64,000 nt of DNA from Nocardioides luti (GTDB lineage Bacteria; Actinomycetota; Actinomycetes; Propionibacteriales; Nocardioidaceae). Where the stretch lies: assembly GCF_014212315.1 (NCBI RefSeq), contig NZ_JACKXE010000001.1:124001-188000 (forward strand), given 5' to 3'. Positions 33,328 through 43,165 of the stretch are shown here, one piece after another (positions within the stretch are counted from its first letter, which is position 1; each line of letters begins with the position of its first letter). The position numbers were made by a program, and so were the translations under genes. A model generated the notes under the pieces. The model made no database searches. It was not told where the DNA came from and worked only from the letters and a program-made list of their open reading frames with translations.

Positions 33328-36131
33328 GCCACCACGCCGCGCCGCAGCCGGCGTACGACCTCGCGCGCCGTGGCGCGCAGGGGGACGTCGCCGGCCGCGT
33401 CGGCGACCTGCCCCGCCACGTCGAGCAGCTGCTTCATCCAGCGGACGAAGTCACCGGCCGCCAGCTCGCTGGCCCCCAGCAGGTCGTCGAGCTCGTCGCC
33501 CTCGGCCCAGCGGTAGGCCAGCCACGCGAACCCGAGGTCGGGCTGGCGCAGGAAGTCCAGCTTGTGCGACCGCTCGAGGGCGTCCAGCTCGCCCCACAGC
33601 CGGGTCATCTCCCGCACGGCCTCCTTGACGGCGCCCGTCGGGAGCCGCGGTGAGGACGAGTCGTCCGCGCGCCGGGCCTCGAAGACCAGCACCGACAGGG
33701 CGGCGGCGAGCTCGGAGGCGTCGAGGTGGTCCCACAGGCCGTGGCGCAGCGACTCGGCGGCCACCAGGTCCATGTCGGAGTAGAGGCGCTGCAGGTGCCG
33801 GCCACGCGGGGTGACGGTGTCCCCGTCGAGGTAGTCCAGCGCCGTGAGGACGTCGCAGACCCGGTCGAACTGGCGGGCCACGGTGTTGGTGCGCTGCTCG
33901 ACCCGGCGCTTGAGGGTCGCCGCGTCGCGGTCCAGCTTGAACCAGCGCTCCGCCCAGCGGGCGTGGTCCTCGCGCTCGGGGCAGCCGTGGCAGGGGTGCG
34001 CCTTCATCTCGTTGCGGAGCCGGGTGATCTCCTCCTCGGTGCCGGCGGACCGGGCCGGGGCGGCGGAGCGCGGCGCCGCCACCTTGCCGGGCGGCGGCGG
34101 AGCGAGGTCGTGCGTGCGGGACCGGAGCGCCGAGGCCAGGTCCCGGCGCATCTGGGGGTTCCGTCCGCTGAAGTTCCGCGGGATCTTCAGGCGGGTGAGG
34201 GCCGCGACCGGCACCGGGAAGTCCATCATCGCGAGGCGGCGCGCCTGGCGGTCGGCCGTGACGACGTACGGGCGCGGGCCCTCGGGCGTGAAGCCCGGGT
34301 CGATGACGACGGCGTACCCGGCGAACTTCCCGGTCGGCACCTCGATGACGTCACCGGGCTTGAGGAGCGCCAGCGAGGCGAGCGCCTCCTCGCGACGGTC
34401 CGAGCGACGCTCGCGGGCGGCGCCCTTCTCGGCCTCGCCGACGCGGCGGCGGAGGGCGGCGTACTCCATGAAGTCGCCCAGGTGGCAGGTCGCGGCCTCG
34501 GCGTAGCCGTCCAGGGCCGTCTGGCTCTTCGACAGCTGGCGGGCCAGGCCGACGACCGCCTTGTCCGCCTGGAACTGGGCGAACGACTGCTCGAGCAGCT
34601 CGCGGGAGCGCTCGCGGCCGAACTGGTGCACGAGGTTGACGGCCATGTTGTACGACGGGCGGAAGGACGACCGGAGCGGGTAGGTGCGCGTCGAGGCGAG
34701 CCCGGCGACCTCGCGCGGGTTCATCCCGGGCTGCCACAGCACGACCCCGTGGCCCTCGGTGTCGAGGCCGCGGCGACCGGCCCGGCCGGTGAGCTGGGTG
34801 TACTCCCCCGGCGTGATGTCCGCGTGCGTCTCGCCGTTCCACTTCGAGAGCTTCTCGATGACGACGGTGCGGGCGGGCATGTTGATGCCCAGCGCGAGGG
34901 TCTCGGTGGCGAAGACGACCTTGCAGAGCCCACGGATGTAGAGCTCCTCCACGATCTGCTTGAACGCCGGCAGCATCCCCGCGTGGTGGGCGGCGACGCC
35001 GCGCGTCAGCCCGTCCAGGAAGTCGTGGTAGCCCAGGACGTGGAGGTCCTCCTCCGGCAGGTGCCGGCAGCTGTCCTCGACGAACTGGTGGATCGTGTCG
35101 CGCTCCTCGGGTGAGGTGAGCCGGGTGCCGGCGTTGAGGCACTGCGTGACCGCGGCGTCGCAGCCGACCCGGCTGAAGATGAACACGATGGCCGGGAGCA
35201 GGCCCTCGCGGTCGAGGCGCTCGATGACGTCGAAGCGGCTGGGGATCCAGACCCGGCGGCCGTTGCCGACCTGCTTGGCACCGGCCGACCCGGCGCGCTG
35301 CTGCGGCGTCTTCCCGCGGCCCTTCTTGGGCGCGCGGCGGTCCTTCATGTGGCTGCTGGCCCAGTCGTCGCGGGCGATCTTCTGGAGCTCGTTGTTGACC
35401 GGTGCGCCCTCCTTGACGAAGCCCGCGGCCGCGTCGACGTCGGAGGAGGCGAACAGGTCGAGCAGGCGCTTGCCCACCATCACGTGCTGGTAGAGCGGCA
35501 CCGGCCGCCTCTCCTCGACGATCGTGGTGGTGTCGCCGCGCACGGTGGCCAGCCACTCGCCGAACTCCTCGGCGTTCGAGACCGTCGCGGACAGCGAGAC
35601 CAGCGACACCGACTCGGGCAGGTGGATGATCACCTCCTCCCACACGGCGCCGCGGGCACGGTCGGCCAGGTAGTGCACCTCGTCCATCACGACGAAGCCG
35701 AGGCCGAGGAGCGTCCGCGAGCCGGCGTACAGCATGTTGCGCAGCACCTCGGTCGTCATCACGACGATGGGCGCCTCGCCGTTGACGGAGTTGTCACCGG
35801 TGAGCAGGCCGACCTGGTCGACGCCGTAGCGGGCGACGAGGTCGTTGTACTTCTGGTTCGAGAGCGCCTTGATCGGCGTCGTGTAGAAGCACTTGCGGCC
35901 GGTCTCGACCGCGAGGTGGACCGCGAACTCCCCCACGATCGTCTTGCCGGAGCCGGTGGGGGCGGCGACGAGGACGCCGCGGCCGTCCTCGATCTCCTTG
36001 CAGGCGCGGGCCTGGAAGTCGTCCAGCGGGAAGGAGTAGAGACTCTCGAAGCCCCGGAAGACCGGGTGCTGGCGGCCGTTGCGGTAGTCGGCGTACCGCT
36101 CCGCCGGCGAGAGGTCGTCGGCCGTGCTCAT
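33306..36131 (-). CDS. helY: DEAD/DEAH-box RNA helicase, Ski2-like HelY
   Basis: 941 residues, the usual length of HelY. Helicase motifs: DDFQARACKEIEDG (Q motif), APTGSGKT (Walker A, about residues 56-63), TTPIKALSNQKY, DEVHYLAD (DEVH box), SLSATVSN, and late RAGRRGLD. A C-terminal domain (DSHCT-like) with Zn-like Cys CHGCPERED follows. TAGGGT is 6 nt upstream of the ATG. The location next to tatC and the paf genes is the same as M. tuberculosis Rv2092c. Likely acts in RNA turnover or remodelling. Confidence 0.95.
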   Translation of the reverse strand: MSTADDLSPAERYADYRNGRQHPVFRGFESLYSFPLDDFQARACKEIEDGRGVLVAAPTGSGKTIVGEFAVHLAVETGRKCFYTTPIKALSNQKYNDLVARYGVDQVGLLTGDNSVNGEAPIVVMTTEVLRNMLYAGSRTLLGLGFVVMDEVHYLADRARGAVWEEVIIHLPESVSLVSLSATVSNAEEFGEWLATVRGDTTTIVEERRPVPLYQHVMVGKRLLDLFASSDVDAAAGFVKEGAPVNNELQKIARDDWASSHMKDRRAPKKGRGKTPQQRAGSAGAKQVGNGRRVWIPSRFDVIERLDREGLLPAIVFIFSRVGCDAAVTQCLNAGTRLTSPEERDTIHQFVEDSCRHLPEEDLHVLGYHDFLDGLTRGVAAHHAGMLPAFKQIVEELYIRGLCKVVFATETLALGINMPARTVVIEKLSKWNGETHADITPGEYTQLTGRAGRRGLDTEGHGVVLWQPGMNPREVAGLASTRTYPLRSSFRPSYNMAVNLVHQFGRERSRELLEQSFAQFQADKAVVGLARQLSKSQTALDGYAEAATCHLGDFMEYAALRRRVGEAEKGAARERRSDRREEALASLALLKPGDVIEVPTGKFAGYAVVIDPGFTPEGPRPYVVTADRQARRLAMMDFPVPVAALTRLKIPRNFSGRNPQMRRDLASALRSRTHDLAPPPPGKVAAPRSAAPARSAGTEEEITRLRNEMKAHPCHGCPEREDHARWAERWFKLDRDAATLKRRVEQRTNTVARQFDRVCDVLTALDYLDGDTVTPRGRHLQRLYSDMDLVAAESLRHGLWDHLDASELAAALSVLVFEARRADDSSSPRLPTGAVKEAVREMTRLWGELDALERSHKLDFLRQPDLGFAWLAYRWAEGDELDDLLGASELAAGDFVRWMKQLLDVAGQVADAAGDVPLRATAREVVRRLRRGVVAYSGLAD

Positions 36132-36152
36132 GTCCCCACCCTACGGGCGGGG

Positions 36153-37034
36153 CTACACCAGGACGGTCAACGCACCGGGGGCGCACTCGATCGTGAGCGG
36201 CAGCGGGCCGAAGCGCTCGCCGTCGGCGTACGACACGATGCCCGGCGCCGCGACGGTGACGGTGCGGACCCGGTGGTGCTCGTACTGCGGGACGGTGGTG
36301 TGGGTGCCCTTGAACAGCTTGGGGTAGGTGCGGATCAGCATCGGCTTGCTCATCGGCTTGATGATCACCACGTCGAGCAGACCGTCGTCGAGGACGGCCC
36401 CCTCGGTGATCCGCAGGCCGCCGCCGAACGACGGGCCGTTGCCGACCGCGACCAGCATCGCGTCGAGGCGCAGCACCTCCCCGTCGAGCTCGAGCACGTA
36501 GGGCAGCGGCTCGAAGGTGCGCAGCTCGGCGAGGGTGGCCAGGTTGTAGCGCATCTGGCCCTTGGGCCAGGTCATCCGGTTCGCCCGCTCGTTCACGATC
36601 GCGTCGAAGCCCGCCGAGAGCACGGCGACGAAGTACTTCGACCCGCTGCGGGCCAGGTCGATGGTCCGGGTGGTGCCGGCGAGCAGCCGGTCGGTCGCGG
36701 CCAGCGGGTCCTTGCGCGGGAGGTCGAAGTAGCGCGCGACGTCGTTGCCGGTGCCGGCCGGGACGATGCCGAGCGGGGTGCCGGTGCCCGCCACCGCCTG
36801 GACGCCCAGGTGGACCATGCCGTCGCCACCGCACACGACCAGCGCGTCGACGCCGTCCGCGACCGCTCCGCGGGCCAGGTCGAGCGCCTCGTCGACGTCG
36901 CGGCCCTCGAGGTCGCGGACGGTCAGACCGGCCGCGCGGAGCCGGGTGAGGGCGATGTCACGGGCCTGGGCGCCCTTGCCCTTGCCGGACGTCGGGTTGG
37001 TGAGGAGTGCGATCTCGCGCAGGGAGCCGGCCAC
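36153..37034 (-). CDS. Diacylglycerol/lipid kinase family protein
   Basis: 293 residues of the DgkB/LCB5 lipid-kinase family. LLTNPTSGKGKGA at the N-terminus, the nucleotide-binding VVCGGDGMVHLGVQAVAGTGTPLGIVPAGTGNDVARYF (GGDG near residues 69-72; GTGND near 92-96), and the C-terminal FGGGLRITEGAVLDDGLLDVVI. It probably phosphorylates diacylglycerol or a related lipid. GTG start with TAGTCT 6 nt upstream (leaderless). Lies between helY and a small gene downstream of tatC. Confidence 0.92.
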   Translation of the reverse strand: MAGSLREIALLTNPTSGKGKGAQARDIALTRLRAAGLTVRDLEGRDVDEALDLARGAVADGVDALVVCGGDGMVHLGVQAVAGTGTPLGIVPAGTGNDVARYFDLPRKDPLAATDRLLAGTTRTIDLARSGSKYFVAVLSAGFDAIVNERANRMTWPKGQMRYNLATLAELRTFEPLPYVLELDGEVLRLDAMLVAVGNGPSFGGGLRITEGAVLDDGLLDVVIIKPMSKPMLIRTYPKLFKGTHTTVPQYEHHRVRTVTVAAPGIVSYADGERFGPLPLTIECAPGALTVLV

Positions 37035-37043
37035 GGGCCGAGA

Positions 37044-37478
37044 CTAGGGCACCCGGGGCGTGCGCCGCTGGCTCTCCGCACCGATGCGCAGGCGCGCGGC
37101 GTACCGCTCCGGGGAGGCCCCGACCGCCTTGGCCAGCCGGCTCAGGGCGTCGAGGACGCCGTCGGCGGAGACGCCGGTCCCGGGCACCGCGAGCGTGAGC
37201 CGCCCGTCGTACGTCGCGAGGAGGATCTGGCCGTGGCGCCAGGCCTGGTGGGCGCGCAGCCGGGCCTGGTCGTCGGCGACGGGCGAGGGGTAGGCCTCGT
37301 CGACGGCGAGCAGGTCGCAGGGCACCGGCTCGTGGCCGTCCTCGCTGGTGAGGCGGCCGCGCACGTGGTGCCCGGTGCGGAGACCCACGTCGGGCGTCCA
37401 GGTCACCTCGGACTCCCCCAGCCAGTCGGGGAGGTCGAAGGGGTCGAGGTCGTCCAGCGGCGGCGGTGCGGCGCTCAC
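37044..37478 (-). CDS. Conserved actinobacterial protein of unknown function beside tatC
   Basis: 144 residues from GTG 37478, which overlaps the tatC stop (GTGA at 37475-37478). No membrane segment. The sequence mixes an acidic N-terminus (LDDLDPFDLPDWLGESEVTW) with a beta-rich middle (LRTGHHVRGRL, PVPCDLLAVDEAYPSPVADD) and an alpha C-terminus (VLDALSRLAKAVGASPERYAARL). Coupling to tatC suggests it is part of the tat operon, but it is not a known Tat component. Confidence 0.8.
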   Translation of the reverse strand: MSAAPPPLDDLDPFDLPDWLGESEVTWTPDVGLRTGHHVRGRLTSEDGHEPVPCDLLAVDEAYPSPVADDQARLRAHQAWRHGQILLATYDGRLTLAVPGTGVSADGVLDALSRLAKAVGASPERYAARLRIGAESQRRTPRVP

Positions 37479-38317
37479 AGCGTCGACAGCTCGTCGTCGC
37501 CCCACTGGTCGGTCCGGTCGGCGCCCCGGCCGCGGCTGCGGTCGATGATGCGCGCGATCACCTCGGACACGGCGAAGAGGATCAGCATCGGGATCGCGAG
37601 CATCAGCATCGAGAACGGGTCCGTCGAGGGGGTCGCGACCGCGGCGAAGATCATCGTGCCGAGCACGATCCACGGGCGGGCGCGACCGATCGAGCGGCCG
37701 GAGATGATCCCGGCGAGGTTGAGCAGGACCACGAAGAGCGGGATCTCCATCGCGATGCCGAAGACGAGCAGCATCCGGGTGATGAAGGAGAAGTAGGTCG
37801 CGAAGTCGACGAGGTTCACCACGTTGTCCGGCGTGAAGTTGATCAGGACCGCGATGCCCTTGGGCAGGACGTAGTAGCCCAGGGCCACGCCGCCGATGAA
37901 GATCGGGCCGGCGATGCCCGCGAACACCCGCGACCACTTGCGCTCGCCGGGGTGCAGGCCGGGGACGATGAAGGCCCAGATCTGGTAGAGCCAAAAGGGG
38001 CTGGCCGCGACGATCGCGACGACGCCGCAGAGCTTGAGCTGGAGCAGCAGGCCCGCGGTGATGTTGTTGACGACCAGCTGGCTGTCCACGTCGCCGCCGA
38101 GCTTGGCCTGGGCGTCACGGTACGGCGTGGAGACCAGCTCGAGCAGGTGGTCGTAGAAGTACAGCGCGATGCAGAACGCGACGACCAGGAACAGCGCCGA
38201 CTTGAGCAGGCGCGCACGGAGCTCGCGCAGGTGGTCGGAGAGTGCCATCCGGCCGTCGGCCCCGACGGGGTGGACGGGGCGGAAGCGGAACAGTCCGACG
38301 ACGCCGGAGAAGGCCAC
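37475..38317 (-). CDS. tatC: Twin-arginine translocase subunit TatC
   Basis: 280 residues with six membrane helices. TatC binds the twin-arginine signal peptide and forms the receptor of the Tat export system for folded proteins. The conserved cytoplasmic N-terminus DHLRELRARLLKSA, the loop PFWLYQIWAFIVPGLHPGERKW, and ATPSTDPFSMLMLAIPMLILF are present. GTG start assumed at 38317; MALSDHLREL at residue 24 is an alternative shorter start, but mycobacterial TatC also carries an N-terminal extension. tatA ends 9 nt upstream. Confidence 0.96.
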   Translation of the reverse strand: MAFSGVVGLFRFRPVHPVGADGRMALSDHLRELRARLLKSALFLVVAFCIALYFYDHLLELVSTPYRDAQAKLGGDVDSQLVVNNITAGLLLQLKLCGVVAIVAASPFWLYQIWAFIVPGLHPGERKWSRVFAGIAGPIFIGGVALGYYVLPKGIAVLINFTPDNVVNLVDFATYFSFITRMLLVFGIAMEIPLFVVLLNLAGIISGRSIGRARPWIVLGTMIFAAVATPSTDPFSMLMLAIPMLILFAVSEVIARIIDRSRGRGADRTDQWGDDELSTL

Positions 38318-38326
38318 GGCGTGGCG

Positions 38327-38632
38327 TCAGGCCGTGGTGTCGTCGCGGCGCTCGCGCGTGATGCGCTCGCGCTCGATGCGGTCCCGCTCGGCGTCGAGGA
38401 GCTTCTGGCGCGCCTCGAGCTCCTTCTCCTCCGCGGTCTTCGTGTCGTCGTCGTCACCGTCGACGAGGCCCTTGGTCTCGGCCTTGAAGATGCGCAGGGC
38501 ACGGCCGCTGCCGCGGGCCAGCTCGGGGAGCTTGGACGCACCGAACAGCAGGACCACGACAGCCAGGATGAGCAGGAGCTCCGTGGTGCCGAGACCGCCG
38601 ATCAGGAGTGGCCCAGTCACGTGCGCAGTCAT
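38327..38632 (-). CDS. tatA: Twin-arginine translocase subunit TatA
   Basis: 101 residues. One N-terminal membrane helix (ELLLILAVVVLLFGASKLPELARGSGRALRIFKAE), with the FGxxKLPE hinge and amphipathic helix of TatA, then a charged tail of alternating Asp/Lys/Glu/Arg. TatA oligomers form or facilitate the translocation pathway. The first 15 residues before the helix are somewhat long, so a start within them is possible. Directly upstream of tatC. Confidence 0.95.
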   Translation of the reverse strand: MTAHVTGPLLIGGLGTTELLLILAVVVLLFGASKLPELARGSGRALRIFKAETKGLVDGDDDDTKTAEEKELEARQKLLDAERDRIERERITRERRDDTTA

Positions 38633-38682
38633 GGTGTCCTCACGTTGTCGAAGATGGTTGCTTCATCGTAGCCCGGCCTCCA

Positions 38683-39675
38683 TCAGTAGAGACCGAGGGC
38701 GTCCTGTGCCGCCGCTGTGAAGGTGTGGGCGTACTCCTCGGGGCTGACGACCGAGGCGTACGGCGCCAGGCGGAGCAGCAGCCGCTGCAGCCACCGCTCG
38801 TCGGCGACGAGCAGCTCGACCTCCAGGGAGCCGCCCTTGCGGGGCCGCACCTTCTCGACGGGGTAGTACTCGACGATCCAGCGGGCCTGGGGGGCCAGGC
38901 GCAGCGTGACCCGGGTGGTGTCGGTGGCCCGCGCGAAGATGCCGTCACCGAGGTCGCGAGGCGCCTCCGGCTCCGTCTCGACGGCGGCGTCGAGGACCTC
39001 CGCACCCCGGATCCGGTCCAGTCGGAAGAGCCGCGGCGCCTCGGCGCTGTGGCACCAGGCGTCGAGGTAGGTGAAGCCGTGGGCGGTCACGATCCCCCGC
39101 GGGTCGACCGTGCGCTGGGACTCCTCGTCGCGCGAGGGGACGAAGTAGTCCAGGCGCACCTGGCGTCGGTCGTCCACGGCGCCCTGGAGCCGGCGCTGCA
39201 GGGCCGAGTCGTCGCGACGCACCGGCTCCTCGCCCGGGTCGATCCGGGGCGCGGCGGAGCCCTCGGCCGCGGCGGCCTCGAGCTTGGCCAGGGCGCGGTC
39301 GACGACCTCGCGGGTCTCGTCGCGGGCGCCGTTGCGCAGCGCCCGCAGCGCCACGATGATCGCGGTCGCCTCGGTGGGGCTCAGGCGCAGCGGGCGGGCG
39401 AGGTAGTCCGCGTTCGACACCCGGATCACGCCGTCGGCCTCGGGGCCCTCGAGCGCGTCGAGGTCGACGTCGATCAGGTCGTCCGGGTAGCCGCCCGGCA
39501 GGCCGCACATGAGCAGCACCTTGAGGTCCTTGAGCAGCTGCTCGGCGGGCACGCCCAGGGCGCTGGCGGCGTCGTCCAGGCGGACCTGGCCGTGCGCGTG
39601 CAGGAACGGCACCAGCGTGAGCAGCCGGGCGACCTGGTCCTTGGCCCCCTCGTTCGCGGGGCGGGGCGTGCTCAC
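38683..39675 (-). CDS. pafC: PafC, WYL-domain subunit of the PafBC activator
   Basis: 330 residues. An N-terminal HTH (ARLLTLVPFLHAHGQVRLDD, AASALGVPAEQLLKDL), a middle WYL domain (RQVRLDYFVPSRDEESQRTV with the RT-YLDAWC strand) and a C-terminal WCX domain. PafBC activates DNA-damage response genes in mycobacteria independently of LexA/RecA. Its ATG overlaps the pafB stop (39672-39675), so the partners are co-translated. The gene sits between pafB and tatA as in other actinobacteria. Confidence 0.94.
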   Translation of the reverse strand: MSTPRPANEGAKDQVARLLTLVPFLHAHGQVRLDDAASALGVPAEQLLKDLKVLLMCGLPGGYPDDLIDVDLDALEGPEADGVIRVSNADYLARPLRLSPTEATAIIVALRALRNGARDETREVVDRALAKLEAAAAEGSAAPRIDPGEEPVRRDDSALQRRLQGAVDDRRQVRLDYFVPSRDEESQRTVDPRGIVTAHGFTYLDAWCHSAEAPRLFRLDRIRGAEVLDAAVETEPEAPRDLGDGIFARATDTTRVTLRLAPQARWIVEYYPVEKVRPRKGGSLEVELLVADERWLQRLLLRLAPYASVVSPEEYAHTFTAAAQDALGLY

Positions 39676-40643
39676 GAGGCGGCCTCCACGACGGCCCGGA
39701 GCCGCTCGACGACCTGGTCGCGCAGCGCGGCCGGCTCCTCCACGAACACGTCGGCGCCGTGGCCGAGCAGCTCGTCGGCCATGCCCTGGTGGTCGCGCGT
39801 CACGACGACGCGGTCCCAGGCCGTTCGGGTGTCCGGGCCGGCGACCCCGCTCTCGACGGACTCGGCGTTGCGGCGCAGCACGTGACCCGAGCCCGCGCGC
39901 ACGAGCACGACGGCCCGCTCCGACGTCGGCGCGGGGGCCAGCCGGCGGGCGGTGGCGCGCACGTCGGTGCCCGGCGGGACGTCGTACGACCCGGCCTCGC
40001 CGACCTTGCGCGCCTCGCCGACCACGCGGGAGAGCCGGAAGACGCGCTCGTCCTCACGGTCGGTGTCCAGGCCCACGACGTACCACCGTCCGGAGTAGCG
40101 CACGACGCCCCAGGGCTGCAGGTGCCGGGTGGTGGTGGCGCTCTGGCCGGAGCGGCGGTACTCGAACTCCACCGGGTGCCGCTCCTGGGTGGCCTCCCAG
40201 AACACGTCGAAGGACGGCTCGTCCGCGCTCAGCCGCGGCTCCGCGATGTCGAGCGCCGAGACGTCGAGCGGCAGCCCGAGGGCGGTCAGCTTGCGCACCG
40301 CCTCGGTGGTCGCCTCCGCCAGCCGGGCGTGCTCCCAGACCTTCGTGGCCAGCCCGATCACCGACGCCTCGTCGGCCTCGAGGCTGATCTCCGGGAGCGC
40401 GAACTCGTCGGGACGGACGCGGTAGCCCGGCTCGTCCTCGAAGAACGCGTCGATGTGGCCGACCTCGATCGGCACCCCGAGGCTGCGCAGCTCGTCCTTG
40501 TCGCGCTCGAACATCTTCTCGAAGGCGTCGTCGCTGGAGCCGGGGTACAGGATCTCGCGGATCCGGTCCTTGGAGACGTAGCTGCGCTGCACGAGCAGCA
40601 TGATGAGCAGGTTGAGCAACCGCTCGGTCTTGCGCACCGTCAT
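39672..40643 (-). CDS. pafB: PafB, WYL-domain subunit of the PafBC activator
   Basis: 323 residues. Typical PafB N-terminus TERLLNLLIMLLVQRSYVSKDRIRE, then FEKMFERDKDELRSLGVPIEVG (winged HTH), and the WYL core RHPVEFEYRRSGQSATTTRHLQPWGVVRYSGRWYVVGLD (in parts), followed by WCX. Acts with PafC as a heterodimeric transcriptional activator of the mycobacterial-type DNA damage response. GGGGGCGAG lies just before the ATG as ribosome binding site. Confidence 0.94.
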   Translation of the reverse strand: MTVRKTERLLNLLIMLLVQRSYVSKDRIREILYPGSSDDAFEKMFERDKDELRSLGVPIEVGHIDAFFEDEPGYRVRPDEFALPEISLEADEASVIGLATKVWEHARLAEATTEAVRKLTALGLPLDVSALDIAEPRLSADEPSFDVFWEATQERHPVEFEYRRSGQSATTTRHLQPWGVVRYSGRWYVVGLDTDREDERVFRLSRVVGEARKVGEAGSYDVPPGTDVRATARRLAPAPTSERAVVLVRAGSGHVLRRNAESVESGVAGPDTRTAWDRVVVTRDHQGMADELLGHGADVFVEEPAALRDQVVERLRAVVEAAS

Positions 40644-40679
40644 CTCGCCCCCGCTCCCGCGTCGTCCCGGACCGTCAGG

Positions 40680-41621
40680 TCACTTCGCCGAGATGATGTC
40701 GACGACGAAGTAGAGCGTGCTGTTGGCCGGGATGTTCGCCTGCTCCTGGGCGCCGTAGCCGAGGCCCGGCGGGATCTGCAGCAGGACGCGGCTGCCGACC
40801 TTCACCCCGGTCAGGCCGGCCGTCCAGCCCTGGACGACCTGGGCGAGCGAGAACGGCACGGGCTTCTTGGAGTAGCTCTCGTCGAAGGGCTTCTTGGCGC
40901 CGTACACCTGGCCGAGGTAGTTCGCGGTCACGGTCATGTCGGCGGTCACCGTCTTGCCGGTGCCCTGCTTGACGACCGCGCGGAGCAGGTCGCCGTCGGC
41001 CTTCGGCTCCGGCAGGCCCTTGAAGTCCAGGCCGGTCGGCTCACCCTTCTTCTCGATGATGCCGGGCAGCTTGGACTCGGGGACGTCCTTCGGCTTCGGC
41101 TCCTCGTAGAGCGACATGATGTCGATGATCACGAGGACGGAGTCCTTGTTGCCGATGTTGAGCTGCGGGTTGCCGGTCTCGCCGAACGCCTTGTCGGCGG
41201 GGGCGGTCACCGCGATGCGGGAGCCGATCGTCGCGTCCTTCATGGCGTCCGCGAACACCGGGCTGAGCTGGTCGTTGAGGGTGATCGTCTCGGGCTGGCC
41301 CTGGTCGTAGCTGCTGAAGGACTTCTCCTTCGTGAAGCCGTTCCCGATCCAGATGTTGGCCTCGACCTTGTCGCCGTCCTTGAGCGCGTCGCCGTCGCCG
41401 GTGGTGAGCGCCGTCGAGACGATGTCCTTGCTCGACATCTCGGACTTCCACGTGACCTTCGGCTCGCTGCCGACGTCCCCCGTGATCGAGACGGCCTTGA
41501 GCCCCTCGGCGGAGCCCGCGGCGGCGGAGTCGTCCCCGCTGTCGCCGCACGCGGTCAGCGTGGCGGCGCAGAAGACGAGGGGCAGCAGGAGGAACGGGAG
41601 GCGACGGAGTCGTCGTGACAC
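40680..41621 (-). CDS. FKBP-type peptidyl-prolyl isomerase lipoprotein with two FKBP-like domains
   Basis: 313 residues if started at GTG 41621, where AAGGTGAG gives a ribosome binding site; GTG at 41630 or 41636 are alternatives. The signal peptide LPFLLLPLVFCAATLTACGD ends in a lipobox (LTAC), so the protein is lipid-anchored outside the membrane. An N-terminal FKBP-like copy (GDKVEANIWIGNGFTKEKSF, then FADAMKDATIGSRIAVTAP) is degenerate; the C-terminal copy (VTANYLGQVYGAKKPFDESY, GWTAGLTGVKVGSRVLLQIPPGLGYG) has the active FKBP pattern. It assists folding of exported proteins. Confidence 0.88.
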   Translation of the reverse strand: MSRRLRRLPFLLLPLVFCAATLTACGDSGDDSAAAGSAEGLKAVSITGDVGSEPKVTWKSEMSSKDIVSTALTTGDGDALKDGDKVEANIWIGNGFTKEKSFSSYDQGQPETITLNDQLSPVFADAMKDATIGSRIAVTAPADKAFGETGNPQLNIGNKDSVLVIIDIMSLYEEPKPKDVPESKLPGIIEKKGEPTGLDFKGLPEPKADGDLLRAVVKQGTGKTVTADMTVTANYLGQVYGAKKPFDESYSKKPVPFSLAQVVQGWTAGLTGVKVGSRVLLQIPPGLGYGAQEQANIPANSTLYFVVDIISAK

Positions 41622-41726
41622 GGGGCTCACCTTCACAGTGCGGGGTTCGGAACGGCGTCGCACCACGTGGGTACGGCGCGGATCACCCTAGCCGGACCGC
41701 CTGAGAGGATCCGGCAGCCGGGCGGG

Positions 41727-43088
41727 TCACATGCCGTCGATCAGGCGCTGCACGCGCTCGTCGTACGCCCGGAACGGGTCCTTGCACAGCACCGTGCGCT
41801 GGGCCTGGTCGTTCAGCTTGAGGTGCACCCAGTCGACGGTGAAGTCGCGCCGGCGCTCCTGGGCCTTGCGGATGAACTCGCCGCGCAGGCGGGCGCGGGT
41901 GGTCTGCGGCGGCACCGACTTGGCCTCGAAGATCTTCAGGTCGGTGGTCACCCGGGCGACCATGCCGCGCTTCTCGAGCAGGTAGTAGAGCCCGCGGCCG
42001 CGGTGGATGTCGTGGTAGGCGAGGTCGAGCTGGGCGATCCGCGGGTGGCCCAGGGGCAGGCCGTGCTTGGCGCGGTACTGCTCGATGAGCTTCCACTTGA
42101 TGACCCAGTCGATCTCGCGGTCGACGAGACCGAGGTCGTCGGACTCCACGGCCTTGAGACCCCGCTCCCACAGGTCCAGCGCCGCCTCGATGACCGGGGT
42201 GCTGATCTGGCGTCGGTCGACGAAGTCGCGGGCCTTGGCGAGGTACTCCCCCTGGATGTCGAGGGCGCTGGCCTCGCGGCCGTTGGCCAGGCGCACCTTG
42301 CGGCGGCCGGTGACGTCGTGGGAGATCTCCCGGATCGCGCGAATGGGGTTCTCCATCGTGAGGTCGCGCATCACCACGCCCTCCTCGATCATCCGCAGGA
42401 CCAGGTCGCAGCTGGCGACCTTGAGCATCGTGGTCGTCTCGCTCATGTTCGAGTCGCCCACGATGACGTGGAGCCGGCGGTACTTCTCCGCGTCCGCGTG
42501 CGGCTCGTCGCGGGTGTTGATGATCGGGCGGCTGCGGGTGGTGGCGCTGCTGACGCCCTCCCAGATGTGCTCGGCGCGCTGGCTGACGCTGTAGCTCGCG
42601 CCCCGCGGCGTCTGGGTGATCTTGCCGGCCCCGACGATGATCTGCCGCGTGACCAGGAACGGGATCAGCACGTCGGCCAGCTTGCTGAACTCACCGGCCC
42701 GCCCGACGAGGTAGTTCTCGTGGCAGCCGTAGGAATTGCCGGCCGAGTCGGTGTTGTTCTTGAAGAGGTAGATCTCGCCCTGGATCCCCTCGTCGTGCAG
42801 GCGCTGCTCCGCGTCCAGGAGCAGCCCCTCCAGGACCCGCTCCCCCGCCTTGTCGTGGGAGACCAGCTCGACCACGTCGTCGCACTCGGGCGTGGCGTAC
42901 TCCGGGTGGCTCCCCACGTCGAGGTAGAGCCGTGCGCCGTTGCGCAGGAAGACGTTGCTGCTGCGTCCCCAGCTCACCACCTTGCGGAAGAGGTACCGCG
43001 CGACCTCGTCCGGGCTGAGGCGCCGCTGCCCCTTGAACGTGCACGTGACGCCGTACTCGTTCTCGATCCCGAAGATCCGACGGTCCAT
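41727..43088 (-). CDS. pafA: Pup--protein ligase PafA
   Basis: 453 residues. PafA uses ATP to join the C-terminal Glu of Pup to substrate lysines. Key residues: Glu9 in IFGIENEYG and Asp57 in [11 protein letters not shown] (catalytic base), then [19 protein letters not shown] and [23 protein letters not shown] start at ATG 43088 ([10 protein letters not shown]), not 43097, because TAGGGT lies 7 nt upstream (leaderless) and PafA proteins start this way. Part of the Pup-proteasome locus. Confidence 0.97.
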   Translation of the reverse strand: MDRRIFGIENEYGVTCTFKGQRRLSPDEVARYLFRKVVSWGRSSNVFLRNGARLYLDVGSHPEYATPECDDVVELVSHDKAGERVLEGLLLDAEQRLHDEGIQGEIYLFKNNTDSAGNSYGCHENYLVGRAGEFSKLADVLIPFLVTRQIIVGAGKITQTPRGASYSVSQRAEHIWEGVSSATTRSRPIINTRDEPHADAEKYRRLHVIVGDSNMSETTTMLKVASCDLVLRMIEEGVVMRDLTMENPIRAIREISHDVTGRRKVRLANGREASALDIQGEYLAKARDFVDRRQISTPVIEAALDLWERGLKAVESDDLGLVDREIDWVIKWKLIEQYRAKHGLPLGHPRIAQLDLAYHDIHRGRGLYYLLEKRGMVARVTTDLKIFEAKSVPPQTTRARLRGEFIRKAQERRRDFTVDWVHLKLNDQAQRTVLCKDPFRAYDERVQRLIDGM

Positions 43089-43165
43089 GCGAACCACCCT
43101 AGGCGCAGGACGGTCGTGTGTACGGGAGGCGCTGGGTTTCTGTGGGGGGTTCGGGGGTGTGGGGG

